Part shown: in pieces, positions 8,575-17,014 of the stretch | Numbering within the stretch: position 1 is the first letter of the stretch | Layout of the letters: the number at the start of each line of letters is the position of its first letter | Source: Chishuiella changwenlii | GTDB taxonomy: Bacteria; Bacteroidota; Bacteroidia; Flavobacteriales; Weeksellaceae | Direction of reading: 5' to 3' | Assembly: GCF_900142565.1 (NCBI RefSeq) | Contig: NZ_FRBH01000006.1 | Coordinates: 1 to 64,000 of the forward strand | Length of the DNA: 64,000 bases | Position numbers and translations under genes: made by a program | The notes under the pieces: generated by a model | Databases searched by the model: none | Told to the model about the DNA's origin: nothing | What the model saw: the letters and a program-made list of their open reading frames with translations, nothing else

Positions 8575-9093
8575 TTAAATAGATTCTTGTGAATCTTTTC
8601 TTAAATTATTATTTGTTTCAAAGATTGAATTCTTTATAAACTCGGCACTTTCTGTTAAGAGAGGTAAAATCTTACTTTTGTCTTTGGTTTCTTTAAAGCC
8701 TAATTCTAAAATAGGATTAACGTAATATAAGACACTCGAACATAACATAAGGTATAAAACTAAACCTAAAGCAGCTCCACCAAGTCTATTAACCAATCCT
8801 AGACCAATTGCCTCTACCAATTTTTGGGTTAGACTAGAAATTATTTTTATGGTAAAAAAAGCGATTCCAAATGTTAAGACTAATGCAACTAAAGATGTTA
8901 ATCCGTCGGCTACGATATTGTAATCATTTACAAAAACTTCTACCATTTGATAAAATTTAAAACTTAACCAAATAGCAATAAAAAATCCTACAACACCAAT
9001 TAATTGAGAAATAAAACCTTTAAAAAAACCATTAACAAATCCAAAAACTAATGCAATTAAAATAAGAACATCAAGTTGATTAAATTCTGGCAT
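8575..9093 (-). CDS. CvpA family membrane protein
   Basis: A 172-residue inner-membrane protein with four hydrophobic segments (roughly residues 8-25, 30-47, 65-88 and 100-122). It has the family signature LDVLILIALVFGFVNGFFKG at the N-terminus. CvpA proteins are linked to colicin V production and envelope stress, but the biochemical role is unclear. Its start codon overlaps the stop codon of the cysteine desulfurase gene by one base (TAATG arrangement), so the two are translationally coupled. A terminator follows immediately. Confidence 0.85.
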   Translation of the reverse strand: MPEFNQLDVLILIALVFGFVNGFFKGFISQLIGVVGFFIAIWLSFKFYQMVEVFVNDYNIVADGLTSLVALVLTFGIAFFTIKIISSLTQKLVEAIGLGLVNRLGGAALGLVLYLMLCSSVLYYVNPILELGFKETKDKSKILPLLTESAEFIKNSIFETNNNLRKDSQESI

Positions 9094-10253
9094 TATGCAT
9101 TTTGTAATTGATGTTTAGCGGCAATTTTTTTCAACGTATTGATTAAAGTATCAATATCCTCTTTGCTTGTTTCATAAGAAAATGAAACACGTAAAGGTGT
9201 CATTTGACTAATTTCATCTTCGTTATAAATTGTTGACATTACAGTAGAAACTTTTGCGGCACCAGAACTGCAAGCACTTCCTTGAGAAATTGCAATACCA
9301 GCTAACTCTAATTCAAAACCGATTAATGCATCATGAAAAGGTAATTTTATACTTAATAAAGCATATAAACTTTTGTCTAAATCTGCAGATAATCCATTAA
9401 AACCAACTCCAGGAATTGCTTCTTGTAATTGTTGAATAGTATATTGTTTAATTTCTTTAATGTGTTGTACATGCTCATCTAATTCGTCAAGAGCAAGATC
9501 AAATGCTTTAGAAAGACCTACAATTCCATATACATTTTCAGTACCAGAACGTAAACCTCTTTCTTGTCCACCACCAGAAATTAATGCTTTAAGATGTGAA
9601 GCTTTTTTTGCATAAAGAAAACCAGCTCCTTTAGGACCATGAATTTTGTGTGCAGAACATGACGCAAAATCAACTCCTAAATCTTGAAAATCTAAATCAT
9701 AATGACCAACAGTTTGTACTGTATCAGTATGGAATAATGTATTATTTTCTTGACATAATTTAGAGATATATTTAACGTCCGTTAAATTTCCAATCTCATT
9801 ATTGGCGTGCATTAAAGAAACTAATGTTTTTTTAGATTGATCTTTTAACAATTCTTCTAATTGTTGATAATCTATATTTCCATTTTTTAAGATATTTAAA
9901 CGAATTACTTCGGCTTTACCTCTGTATTCGATATCTTTAATACTTTCTATAACACATTTATGCTCTAAATCTGTTGTTATAATTCGCGTTACATCTAAAT
10001 CATTTACACAAGAACGAATAATTGTATTATTGGACTCTGTTCCGCAAGAAGTAAAGTAAATTTCTGCAGGAGAAACATTTAATCGTTGAGCAATATTCTT
10101 CCTCGATAACTCTATAAGTGCCTTGGCTTCTCTACCAAAAACGTGTGTAGAAGATGGGTTTCCAAAAACATTTTTCATAACATTTGCCATTTCGTCAACT
10201 ACTTCTGGACGAATTGCTGTTGTTGCTGCGTTATCTAAATATACTCTTTGCAT
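9093..10253 (-). CDS. Cysteine desulfurase, NifS/IscS type
   Basis: A PLP enzyme that removes sulfur from cysteine for Fe-S clusters or thiolated cofactors. It begins VYLDNAATT. The PLP lysine is K203 in SAHKIHGPKGAG, and the active cysteine is C328 in the short loop GSACSSG. The group I loop sequence and 386-residue length separate it from SufS. No IscU, SufE or IscR gene lies nearby, so its sulfur acceptor is not evident from context. It is transcribed first, with the CvpA gene overlapping its stop codon. A -7 box lies at 10310-10317. Confidence 0.92.
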   Translation of the reverse strand: MQRVYLDNAATTAIRPEVVDEMANVMKNVFGNPSSTHVFGREAKALIELSRKNIAQRLNVSPAEIYFTSCGTESNNTIIRSCVNDLDVTRIITTDLEHKCVIESIKDIEYRGKAEVIRLNILKNGNIDYQQLEELLKDQSKKTLVSLMHANNEIGNLTDVKYISKLCQENNTLFHTDTVQTVGHYDLDFQDLGVDFASCSAHKIHGPKGAGFLYAKKASHLKALISGGGQERGLRSGTENVYGIVGLSKAFDLALDELDEHVQHIKEIKQYTIQQLQEAIPGVGFNGLSADLDKSLYALLSIKLPFHDALIGFELELAGIAISQGSACSSGAAKVSTVMSTIYNEDEISQMTPLRVSFSYETSKEDIDTLINTLKKIAAKHQLQNA

Positions 10254-10309
10254 GTAATGATATTTTACTCTGACTATTATTTTATTAAAGCTCTTTTAGC
10301 TGTAATCAA

Positions 10310-10317
10310 CAAATTTA
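10310..10317 (-). promoter_or_regulatory. -7 box TAAATTTG for the cysteine desulfurase gene
   Basis: Exact TAnnTTTG match on the minus strand, 57 bp upstream of the start codon, in the gap before the DUF4846 gene. Confidence 0.45.
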
Positions 10318-10348
10318 GTAAAAATGAAGAGATTAAGAAAGGATTTTT

Positions 10349-11152
10349 TTATTTAAAACGCATTACATCCGAAGTAGAAAATCTCCATTCAGGTGTAAAA
10401 AGAATACCAGTTTTAGCTTCGTACCAAGGAGAAATATTATCATTACTAGGATTAACTAAAATCTGAATATCTTGACTTGGATAATATCCTTGTGCAAGAA
10501 TGAAAATTTTATTTCCATTTGCGTCTTTTGCCATGTCGATTATAATAACCGCATGATTTCTTATATTTCCTGTCTGAAAGAAAACATCTCCAATTTCTAT
10601 ATTTTCAAATTGGATTGGTTTTAAGAGTTGTTTTATTGTATTTGAAGTTGTATTTTCTAAATAATAAATTAAATAGCTGTCGAAAGTTGCTTTAGATAAA
10701 TCTCCCTTTGCAAATTTTGTGTATGGAGTAGGCTTCGTTTCAATATTAGCCATTTTATCCATTTCATTGTATTTTTTATTTTGATAAAAATATTCTAATC
10801 GAAGTCTAATAATAGCATTTGCATTAAACTGAACATTCTTTTTAGGTTGATCCAAATCTAAAACACCAACATAAATATTAGGATTAGGTTTTCTTATTTC
10901 ATCAAATGTATAAACAGGAATTTTACTATTCTTCAACGAAATATCATTTAACCATTTTGCAAATGATGATAAATCTTTATTTCGATTATAATTTACTGGT
11001 GTTTGATACCGAGTAAAAATTTTTAATTCCTTGCATCTAATAATTTTAGTTTCATTCGTATCAGCAAATTCACTGTTAGATGAAGATTTGAAAATATGAG
11101 AATTACACGAAAATAAAAGAACGATAGAAAATATAAAAACTGAAAACTTCAT
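10349..11152 (-). CDS. DUF4846 family lipoprotein
   Basis: A 267-residue lipoprotein: the signal peptide ends in the lipobox LFSC with C16. The body resembles the DUF4846 family, with FAKWLNDI near residue 65, a central HAVIIIDMAKD segment and a conserved LAQGYYPSQDIQIL. A C-terminal SPWYEAKTG...TPEW motif follows. No catalytic role is established for the family that I can recall. It lies 19 bp after uvrB on the same strand without a terminator between them, so it is probably co-transcribed with uvrB. This is a frequent kind of incidental pairing. Confidence 0.75.
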   Translation of the reverse strand: MKFSVFIFSIVLLFSCNSHIFKSSSNSEFADTNETKIIRCKELKIFTRYQTPVNYNRNKDLSSFAKWLNDISLKNSKIPVYTFDEIRKPNPNIYVGVLDLDQPKKNVQFNANAIIRLRLEYFYQNKKYNEMDKMANIETKPTPYTKFAKGDLSKATFDSYLIYYLENTTSNTIKQLLKPIQFENIEIGDVFFQTGNIRNHAVIIIDMAKDANGNKIFILAQGYYPSQDIQILVNPSNDNISPWYEAKTGILFTPEWRFSTSDVMRFK

Positions 11153-11171
11153 TATAAAAAGATTGATGATT

Positions 11172-13166
11172 TTACTTTACTTGCGATAAAATTTGGATTT
11201 GATCTCTTAATTCTGCGGCTTTCAAAAAATCGAGGTTTTTTGCAGCTTTTTCCATCTCCTTTTGCAATTTTTCTATCATCTTTTCTTTATCTTCTGTTGA
11301 ATAATTTTCGTTTATTTCGGCAGCTTCTTGTAAGATATGTTTTTGTTCGTATGGATTTTCTTCAAATTCAGCAGCAGCTAAACTTAATTTTGTAATTTTC
11401 TTGTTAAGTGCTTGTGGAACTTTGTTATGTTCTACGTTATATTTCATTTGAATTTCTCTACGGCGATTGGTTTCATCAATTGTTAACTGCATACTATCTG
11501 TAATTCTATCAGCATACATAATTGCTAAACCATTTATATTTCTTGCAGCACGACCAACTGTTTGCGTAAGTGAACGATGGCTACGTAAGAATCCTTCTTT
11601 ATCTGCATCTAAAATAGCAACAAGAGAAACCTCAGGTAAATCTAAACCTTCTCTTAATAAGTTAACACCAACTAAAACATCAAATAGGCCAGAACGTAAA
11701 TCTGCCATAATTTGAACACGCTCTAATGTATCAACATCAGAATGTATATAACGACAGCGAACACCATATTTGGTTAAATATTTCGTTAATTCTTCTGCCA
11801 TTCGTTTTGTAAGAGTGGTAACTAAAACACGTTCATCTAATTCGACGCGTTTATTAATTTCCTCCATCAAGTCATCAACCTGATTTTGTGTTGGACGAAT
11901 TTCAATTATTGGATCTAATAAACCAGTTGGGCGAATAACTTGTTCTACAACAACACCTTCAGATTTTTCTAATTCGTAATTAGCAGGCGTAGCAGAAACA
12001 TAAATTACTTGGTTTTGTAAAGCTTCAAATTCTTCGAACTTTAATGGGCGATTGTCCATTGCAGCAGGAAGTCTAAATCCGAATTCAACCAAATTCTCTT
12101 TACGAGATCTATCTCCACCATACATAGCATGTACTTGAGAAACAGTTACGTGAGATTCGTCAATAACCATTAAATAATCTTCTGGGAAATAATCTAATAA
12201 ACAGAAAGGGCGAGTACCTGGTTCTCTACCATCTAAATAGCGAGAATAGTTTTCTATTCCAGAACAATAACCCAATTCTTTTATCATTTCTAAATCGAAT
12301 TCGGTTCTTTCTTGTAAGCGTTTTGCTTCTAATCCTTTTCCTATTTCTCTAAAATAATCTACTTGTTTACCTAAATCGAGCTGAATGCTTTCGATTGCAC
12401 CATTTAAAGTGTCTTTTGACGTAACAAAAAGATTAGCAGGATATAGATTAATTTTATCTAGTTTAGAAGTTGTTTTTCCCGTTTCAACATTAAAAACAGA
12501 GATTTCTTCTATTTCATCTCCAAAAAAGTTTACTCGAATTCCATCATCTGCATATGCAGGAAAAATATCTAACGTATCACCTTTTATTCTAAAGTTACCT
12601 CGTTGAAAAGCACCTTCTGTTCTAGAATATAAAGCTTGAACTAATTTATGTAAAAAAGCAGTTCTAGAAATAATTTGTCCTATCTCAATCTGAATAACAT
12701 TTTTATGAAACTCGTTTGGATTTCCGATACCATATAAACAAGAAACAGATGCTACAACTAATATATCTCTTCGTCCTGAAAGTAGGGAAGAGGTTGTACT
12801 TAAACGAAGTTTCTCAATTTCTTCGTTAATAGATAAATCTTTCTCGATATATGTTCCCGAAGAAGGAATGTATGCCTCTGGTTGATAATAATCGTAATAT
12901 GAGACAAAATATTCAACAGCATTGTTTGGGAAAAACTCTTTGAACTCCATATACAATTGTGCTGCCAATGTTTTATTATGTGCTAAAACCAACGTGGGAC
13001 GTTGTATGTCTTGCACAACATTTGCTATTGTAAATGTTTTACCAGAACCAGTTACACCTAGAAGTGTTTGATAACGATCGTTTTGAAGAATACCTTTCGA
13101 TAATTCTTCTATTGCTTTTGGTTGATCACCAGTAGGACTAAATTCCGAGTTTAATTGAAACTGCAT
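11172..13166 (-). CDS. uvrB: Excinuclease ABC subunit B
   Basis: The damage-verifying helicase of nucleotide excision repair, acting with UvrA and UvrC. It shows Walker A GVTGSGKT (37-44) and the beta-hairpin YYDYYQPEAYIPSSGTYIEKD that inserts between DNA strands (about 91-111). It also has DESH (helicase motif II), helicase motif VI in QTVGRAARN, and a C-terminal UVR motif (about 625-660) that contacts UvrC. Length 664 is usual. The -7 box ends 4 bp from the start codon (13171-13178), so the mRNA is predicted to be leaderless. Confidence 0.98.
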   Translation of the reverse strand: MQFQLNSEFSPTGDQPKAIEELSKGILQNDRYQTLLGVTGSGKTFTIANVVQDIQRPTLVLAHNKTLAAQLYMEFKEFFPNNAVEYFVSYYDYYQPEAYIPSSGTYIEKDLSINEEIEKLRLSTTSSLLSGRRDILVVASVSCLYGIGNPNEFHKNVIQIEIGQIISRTAFLHKLVQALYSRTEGAFQRGNFRIKGDTLDIFPAYADDGIRVNFFGDEIEEISVFNVETGKTTSKLDKINLYPANLFVTSKDTLNGAIESIQLDLGKQVDYFREIGKGLEAKRLQERTEFDLEMIKELGYCSGIENYSRYLDGREPGTRPFCLLDYFPEDYLMVIDESHVTVSQVHAMYGGDRSRKENLVEFGFRLPAAMDNRPLKFEEFEALQNQVIYVSATPANYELEKSEGVVVEQVIRPTGLLDPIIEIRPTQNQVDDLMEEINKRVELDERVLVTTLTKRMAEELTKYLTKYGVRCRYIHSDVDTLERVQIMADLRSGLFDVLVGVNLLREGLDLPEVSLVAILDADKEGFLRSHRSLTQTVGRAARNINGLAIMYADRITDSMQLTIDETNRRREIQMKYNVEHNKVPQALNKKITKLSLAAAEFEENPYEQKHILQEAAEINENYSTEDKEKMIEKLQKEMEKAAKNLDFLKAAELRDQIQILSQVK

Positions 13167-13170
13167 TTTA

Positions 13171-13178
13171 CAAATTTA
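13171..13178 (-). promoter_or_regulatory. -7 box TAAATTTG for uvrB (leaderless mRNA predicted)
   Basis: Exact consensus with its final G only 4 bases upstream of the ATG. Transcription should start at or within a few bases of the A of the start codon. Confidence 0.55.
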
Positions 13179-13247
13179 TTAAAAAAAATACTAAAAAGTA
13201 AAAATTGAGTGTTGTTAAATTAGGAGGTATATGATTTTAAGAAGAAA

Positions 13248-13275
13248 AATAAAAAGGCGACAATTAGTCACCTTT
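13248..13275 (-). terminator. Hairpin in the uvrB-mazG gap, possible terminator
   Basis: AAAAGGCGAC and GTCACCTTTT form a stem with one mismatch around AATTA. It has A-rich and T-rich flanks, so it could end transcripts on either strand. On the minus strand it would stop transcription coming from upstream of uvrB. Confidence 0.5.
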
Positions 13276-13304
13276 TCATCAAAACCACAAAAAAATGAGA
13301 AAAC

Positions 13305-13321
13305 TGTTTACAAAGTAAACA
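13305..13321. repeat. Perfect 7-bp hairpin in the uvrB-mazG gap
   Basis: TGTTTAC and GTAAACA with an AAA loop. No T run follows, so it is not a simple terminator. It could be part of a structured RNA or an operator. Confidence 0.4.
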
Positions 13322-13512
13322 AACTTCCTTCCATTATTACAAGCTACTGCTCGCTATAACCATTACAAATATATGTCGGTTTTCTCACTCTTAGCAATAA
13401 AGTGTAATACTTTGTTTTATTGGTGTTGATAAGCGTTTCTTATAATGTGTATAAAGTGCTTTAAAATAGAAGTTTTGTATTTTTCAAAGCAACTTATAGT
13501 GTTTTTATTACA

Positions 13513-14277
13513 CTAGCGAATTTTCGCTGTATTCCATAGGATTTCTAGCTCAGAAAGCGTTAAGTCAGCTATGTTTTGATTATTTTCTTTTGCAATTTCT
13601 TCTAATTTCTGAAATCTACTGATAAATTTTTTATTAGAACGCTCTAAAGCATCTTCAGAATTGATTCCTATAAAACGACCATAATTGATTAATGAAAATA
13701 AAATATCCCCAAATTCCATTTCTTTTTCAATAGAATTTTCTTCTTGTTTAAATTCGATTATCTCTTCTTGGATTTTATCAAAAACTTGCTCAGAATTTTC
13801 AAACTCAAAGCCAACGCCTTTTACTTTATCTTGGATTCTGTATGCTTTTACCATTGCAGGTAATGAAGTAGGAACACCAGAAAGAACAGATTTATTTCCC
13901 TCTTTCAATTTTATTTGTTCCCAATTTTGAAGAACTTTTTCCTCTGTATCTGCATTTACATCACCGTATATATGTGGATGGCGATGAATTAATTTATCAC
14001 AAATACTATTTAAAACATCTGCAACATCAAATTGATTTTGTTCTGCAGCTATTTTAGAATAAAAAACTAGGTGAAGAAATACATCACCTAGTTCTTTTTT
14101 TATTTCATCTGAATCTTTTTCGATGATGGCATCCGAAAGTTCGTAAATTTCTTCTATGGATAACGTGCGTAACGATTCCATTGTTTGTTTACGATCCCAA
14201 GGACATTTTTCACGTAATTCATCCATAATATCTAACAATCTTTCGAAAGCTTGTAATTGATTTTTACGTGTGCTCAT
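13513..14277 (-). CDS. mazG: Nucleoside triphosphate pyrophosphohydrolase MazG
   Basis: Hydrolyses abnormal or excess NTPs to NMP and pyrophosphate. The first MazG domain has ECPWDRKQTMESL and the EExxE metal-binding helix SIEEIYELSDAI, followed by KKELGDVFLHLVFY. A second, degenerate domain lies at about residues 145-245 with EEIIEFKQEE and EFGDILFSLINYGR. Length 254 is usual. It follows the DUF5606 gene by 10 bp on the same strand, so it is probably in the ruvX/def/DUF5606/mazG run. Confidence 0.94.
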   Translation of the reverse strand: MSTRKNQLQAFERLLDIMDELREKCPWDRKQTMESLRTLSIEEIYELSDAIIEKDSDEIKKELGDVFLHLVFYSKIAAEQNQFDVADVLNSICDKLIHRHPHIYGDVNADTEEKVLQNWEQIKLKEGNKSVLSGVPTSLPAMVKAYRIQDKVKGVGFEFENSEQVFDKIQEEIIEFKQEENSIEKEMEFGDILFSLINYGRFIGINSEDALERSNKKFISRFQKLEEIAKENNQNIADLTLSELEILWNTAKIR

Positions 14278-14287
14278 CTTCTAAAAT

Positions 14288-14884
14288 TTATTCAGCGTCT
14301 TTTTCTTTTTTAGTTGTTTTTTTTGCAGCAGCCTTCTTTGCTGGTTTTTCTTCAGCAGTTTTTTCAGCAGCTTTTTTTGCTGGAGCTTTCTTTTTTGGTT
14401 TCTCTTCAGCAACAACTTCTTCTTTAGTTTCTTCAACTTGTTGTGCAACCTCAGCGTCTTGTGCTTCTTGTGCAGCAATAGCAGCTTCTACAGCAGCTAA
14501 GTCAATGTTTAATAAACCATTTTTGTGTAAGATATTATACCATTGGAATAATTTTTTAAGATCAGAATCATAAACTCTAGAATCGTCATATTCTGGTAAA
14601 ATTTCTTCCATGTATTTACGCAATTCTGCACCGCCAGATTTGTGGTCGATTGTTTCTCCACCATTTTCTTTTTTGTAAATTCTAAAGAAAACTTCAGCTA
14701 AAGGAAATTCTTGTGAAATACCATAAATAGCAACATTATCTAATAAACTAACATTGTAGTTAGAAGCGATTGAGATTTTTTTACCTTTTTCTAAATCTTC
14801 AACAACAAAACCAGCTCTTGTTTGAGAGATTAAACGGTATAATCCTGGTTTTCCTGAAATAGCGATAACTCTTGATAAATCCAT
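14288..14884 (-). CDS. DUF5606 domain protein with a Lys/Ala/Glu-rich tail
   Basis: Residues 1-125 match the DUF5606 pattern (start DLSRVIAISGKPGLYRLI, then GFVVEDLEKGKK and LFQWYNILHKNGLL). The rest to residue 198 is a low-complexity tail of Lys, Ala and Glu, reminiscent of histone H1-like or nucleic-acid-binding tails. The function is unknown. A nucleic-acid role is only suggested by the basic tail. It lies between def and mazG, 20 bp after def and 10 bp before mazG, which indicates an operon. The tail coding region is repetitive and makes long spurious open frames on the other strand. Confidence 0.85.
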   Translation of the reverse strand: MDLSRVIAISGKPGLYRLISQTRAGFVVEDLEKGKKISIASNYNVSLLDNVAIYGISQEFPLAEVFFRIYKKENGGETIDHKSGGAELRKYMEEILPEYDDSRVYDSDLKKLFQWYNILHKNGLLNIDLAAVEAAIAAQEAQDAEVAQQVEETKEEVVAEEKPKKKAPAKKAAEKTAEEKPAKKAAAKKTTKKEKDAE

Positions 14885-14904
14885 ATTTTATTATGTTTAA
14901 GGGT

Positions 14905-15480
14905 CTATGAAGGGAATTTCATTTTGTAACTTGTCGTTACTTTCCCTTTTGTTATATTTTTTAATTTATTACTTATTAACTTCTTTTTAAAGTTCGAAAT
15001 ATAATCAATAAAAAGCTTTCCTTCCAAATGATCATATTCGTGTTGAATAACGCGAGCACGAATATCGGAAAAAGTTTCGGTATGTTTTACCCAATTTTCA
15101 TCAAAATATTCTAATGTTACAGATTCTGGTCTTGTAACTTCTTCATGAATATGAGGAATACTTAAACAACCTTCTGTAAATGCCCATTCGTCACCTTCAG
15201 AATGATCTACTTTCTTAGGATTGATGAAAACACGTTTAAAGTCTTTTAACTCATCTTTAATATCTTCATAATCTTCGTCTTCTTCAAAAGGAGAACAGTC
15301 TACAATAAATAAACGAATATCTTTCCCTATTTGTGGAGCTGCAATACCAACACCATTAGAGTCGTACATTGTATCGTACATATTTTCGATTAACTCGTTT
15401 AAATTTTTGTAATCTTGATCTATTTCTTGTGAAACTTTACGTAAGACAGGATCTCCGTAAGCTACAACTGGTAGTACCAT
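14905..15480 (-). CDS. def: Peptide deformylase
   Basis: Removes the N-formyl group from nascent proteins at the ribosome exit. All three family motifs are present: GVGIAAPQIG (43-52), EGCLSIP with the metal-ligand cysteine C105, and HEYDH (147-151) with the two histidine ligands and the catalytic glutamate. Length 191 is normal. It has its own -7 box (15509-15516) and is followed by the DUF5606 gene. Confidence 0.97.
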   Translation of the reverse strand: MVLPVVAYGDPVLRKVSQEIDQDYKNLNELIENMYDTMYDSNGVGIAAPQIGKDIRLFIVDCSPFEEDEDYEDIKDELKDFKRVFINPKKVDHSEGDEWAFTEGCLSIPHIHEEVTRPESVTLEYFDENWVKHTETFSDIRARVIQHEYDHLEGKLFIDYISNFKKKLISNKLKNITKGKVTTSYKMKFPS

Positions 15481-15508
15481 TTTTTGGTCTTTTTATTTAA
15501 TTTAACGG

Positions 15509-15516
15509 CAAAGATA
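15509..15516 (-). promoter_or_regulatory. -7 box TATCTTTG for def
   Basis: Exact TAnnTTTG match on the minus strand, 28 bp upstream of the def start. The box sits in the gap after ruvX, so def can be transcribed independently of ruvX. Confidence 0.5.
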
Positions 15517-15523
15517 CAATTTG

Positions 15524-15937
15524 TTACAATTTATGCGACAAAAATGATTGCAAAATTATTACAGCACTTACTTTATCTACCATTCCTTTTTCTTGACGTT
15601 TCTTTTTTTTCATTCCACCCTCAAACATAGCACGTGATGCCATTTTAGATGTAAACATTTCGTTTTCTCTATGTACTTTAATTGTAGGGAACTCTACAGA
15701 AAACTTTTGAAGAAAGGGTTGAATTTGATTTTCAATGTCATTTAATTCTCCCGAAAATCTTACAGATAAACCAACAACCAGATCAGAAACGTTTTCTTTT
15801 GCGATGTATTGTTTTAAAAATTCTAATAATTTAGAAGTTTCAATTGTATCCAAAGGGGAAGCAATAATTTGCAATTCATCCGTAACTGCAATTCCTGTTC
15901 TTTTTCCTCCGTAATCTAATGCTAATATTCTCGACAT
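15524..15937 (-). CDS. ruvX: Holliday junction resolvase-like protein RuvX (YqgF)
   Basis: A small RNase H-fold nuclease of the YqgF family, implicated in 16S rRNA 5' maturation or Holliday junction cleavage. It starts with the strand-turn motif LALDYGGKRTGIAV, which contains the first catalytic aspartate D8. It has a central VVGLSVRFSGE segment and a late DKVSAVIILQSFL segment with the final acidic residue. Length 137 is usual. Its -7 box ends 4 bp before the start codon (15942-15949), so a leaderless mRNA is predicted. Confidence 0.93.
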   Translation of the reverse strand: MSRILALDYGGKRTGIAVTDELQIIASPLDTIETSKLLEFLKQYIAKENVSDLVVGLSVRFSGELNDIENQIQPFLQKFSVEFPTIKVHRENEMFTSKMASRAMFEGGMKKKKRQEKGMVDKVSAVIILQSFLSHKL

Positions 15938-15941
15938 TTTG

Positions 15942-15949
15942 CAAATTTA
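15942..15949 (-). promoter_or_regulatory. -7 box TAAATTTG for ruvX (leaderless mRNA predicted)
   Basis: Exact consensus ending 4 bases before the ATG, the same arrangement as at uvrB. Confidence 0.5.
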
Positions 15950-16003
15950 TAAAAACGATACAATAATAAACAATCTCTATGGAAAGGCTTCATATTTAAT
16001 TTT

Positions 16004-16011
16004 TATATTTG
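16004..16011 (+). promoter_or_regulatory. -7 box TATATTTG for dapD
   Basis: Exact TAnnTTTG match 18 bp upstream of the dapD start codon, divergent from the ruvX promoter. Confidence 0.5.
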
Positions 16012-16029
16012 TGACAATATTTATTAAAA

Positions 16030-16845
16030 ATGGAGAACTTAAGACAACTTATAGAAAAAGCTTGGGACAATAGAGATTTGTTACAAGAAGAGGCTACTCA
16101 AAAAGCAATTCGTGAGGTAATAGAATTAATTGATAATGGACAATTACGTTGTGCAGAACCAGTTGCAGACGGTTGGCAAGTAAACGAATGGGTAAAGAAA
16201 GCAGTTGTAATGTATTTCCCTATTCAAAAAATGGAAACTTTAGAAGCTGGAATTTTTGAATACCATGATAAAATGGAATTAAAACGTAATTATGCTGAAA
16301 AAGGTATTCGTGTTGTTCCTAACGCTGTTGCTCGTTACGGTGCTTACATTTCTTCAGGAGTTATTTTAATGCCATCTTATGTAAATATTGGTGCCTATGT
16401 TGACGAAGGAACAATGGTTGATACTTGGGCTACAGTTGGTTCTTGTGCGCAAATTGGTAAACATGTACATTTATCTGGAGGTGTTGGTATTGGAGGAGTT
16501 TTAGAGCCTTTACAAGCTGCACCAGTTATTATTGAAGATAATGCATTTATTGGTTCTCGTTGTATAGTTGTAGAAGGAGTACGTGTTGGTAAAGAAGCTG
16601 TTCTTGGTGCGAATGTAGTATTAACTGCATCAACAAAAATTATAGACGTTACTGGAGACGAGCCTGTAGAAATTAAAGGTTATGTTCCAGATCGTTCAGT
16701 TGTTATCCCTGGTTCTTACACGAAGAAATTTGCTGCAGGAGAATTTCAAGTTCCTTGTGCCTTAATTATTGGTACACGTAAAGAAAGTACAGATAAAAAG
16801 ACTTCATTAAATGATGCTTTACGCGAACATAATGTAGCTGTATAA
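16030..16845 (+). CDS. dapD: 2,3,4,5-tetrahydropyridine-2,6-dicarboxylate N-succinyltransferase
   Basis: Transfers succinyl from succinyl-CoA to tetrahydrodipicolinate in the succinylase branch of lysine and diaminopimelate synthesis. Residues about 95-210 form the left-handed beta-helix of hexapeptide repeats (IGAYVDEGTMVDTWATVG, IGKHVHLSGGVGIGG, IIEDNAFIGSRCIVVEGV). Length 271 matches the family. It is a single-gene unit with its own promoter and a strong terminator at 16917-16957. Confidence 0.97.
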   Translation: MENLRQLIEKAWDNRDLLQEEATQKAIREVIELIDNGQLRCAEPVADGWQVNEWVKKAVVMYFPIQKMETLEAGIFEYHDKMELKRNYAEKGIRVVPNAVARYGAYISSGVILMPSYVNIGAYVDEGTMVDTWATVGSCAQIGKHVHLSGGVGIGGVLEPLQAAPVIIEDNAFIGSRCIVVEGVRVGKEAVLGANVVLTASTKIIDVTGDEPVEIKGYVPDRSVVIPGSYTKKFAAGEFQVPCALIIGTRKESTDKKTSLNDALREHNVAV

Positions 16846-16916
16846 TAAAACTAAATTTTATAAAGTATTATTTTAAAAAGGTAACCTTAATTATATAATA
16901 CTTGAAAATAATATTA

Positions 16917-16957
16917 AATCATAACAGAATTAGTTCTGTTATGATTTATTTTTTTTG
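16917..16957 (+). terminator. Terminator after dapD
   Basis: A perfect 13-bp stem (AATCATAACAGAA / TTCTGTTATGATT) with a TTAG loop is followed by a T-rich run. Confidence 0.92.
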
Positions 16958-16984
16958 ATTGTCTTCTACCAATCATTTATTTAG

Positions 16985-16992
16985 TAATTTTG
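16985..16992 (+). promoter_or_regulatory. -7 box TAATTTTG for the GT9 gene
   Basis: Exact TAnnTTTG match 22 bp upstream of ATG 17015. Confidence 0.5.
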
Positions 16993-17014
16993 CTATCTAA
17001 CATAGCAGATTTAT

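Larger units (their letters stand above)
13179..13512. other. uvrB-mazG intergenic region with nested hairpins, candidate structured RNA
   Basis: This 334-base gap has no credible gene. Besides the hairpin at 13248-13275 it has an 11-bp long-range stem (13296-13306 with 13377-13387, one G-U pair) that encloses about 70 bases. Part of that stem overlaps a perfect 7-bp hairpin TGTTTAC-AAA-GTAAACA at 13305-13321. The enclosed segment is less A/T-extreme than the surroundings (contains AAGCTACTGCTCGCTATAAC). A small non-coding RNA, perhaps a 6S-like RNA, is possible. This is inference from base pairing alone. Confidence 0.35.

Noticed and set aside
10248-10466. Plus-strand open frame of 72 codons at the end of the DUF4846 gene
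   Set aside because: It overlaps the antisense of a supported lipoprotein gene and the cysteine desulfurase promoter, and its product looks random.
14281-14573. Open frames with Lys/Leu-rich or Ser/Ala-rich products opposite or out of frame to the DUF5606 gene
   Set aside because: They are shadows of the repetitive Lys/Ala/Glu tail-coding region and have no promoter or ribosome-binding site of their own.
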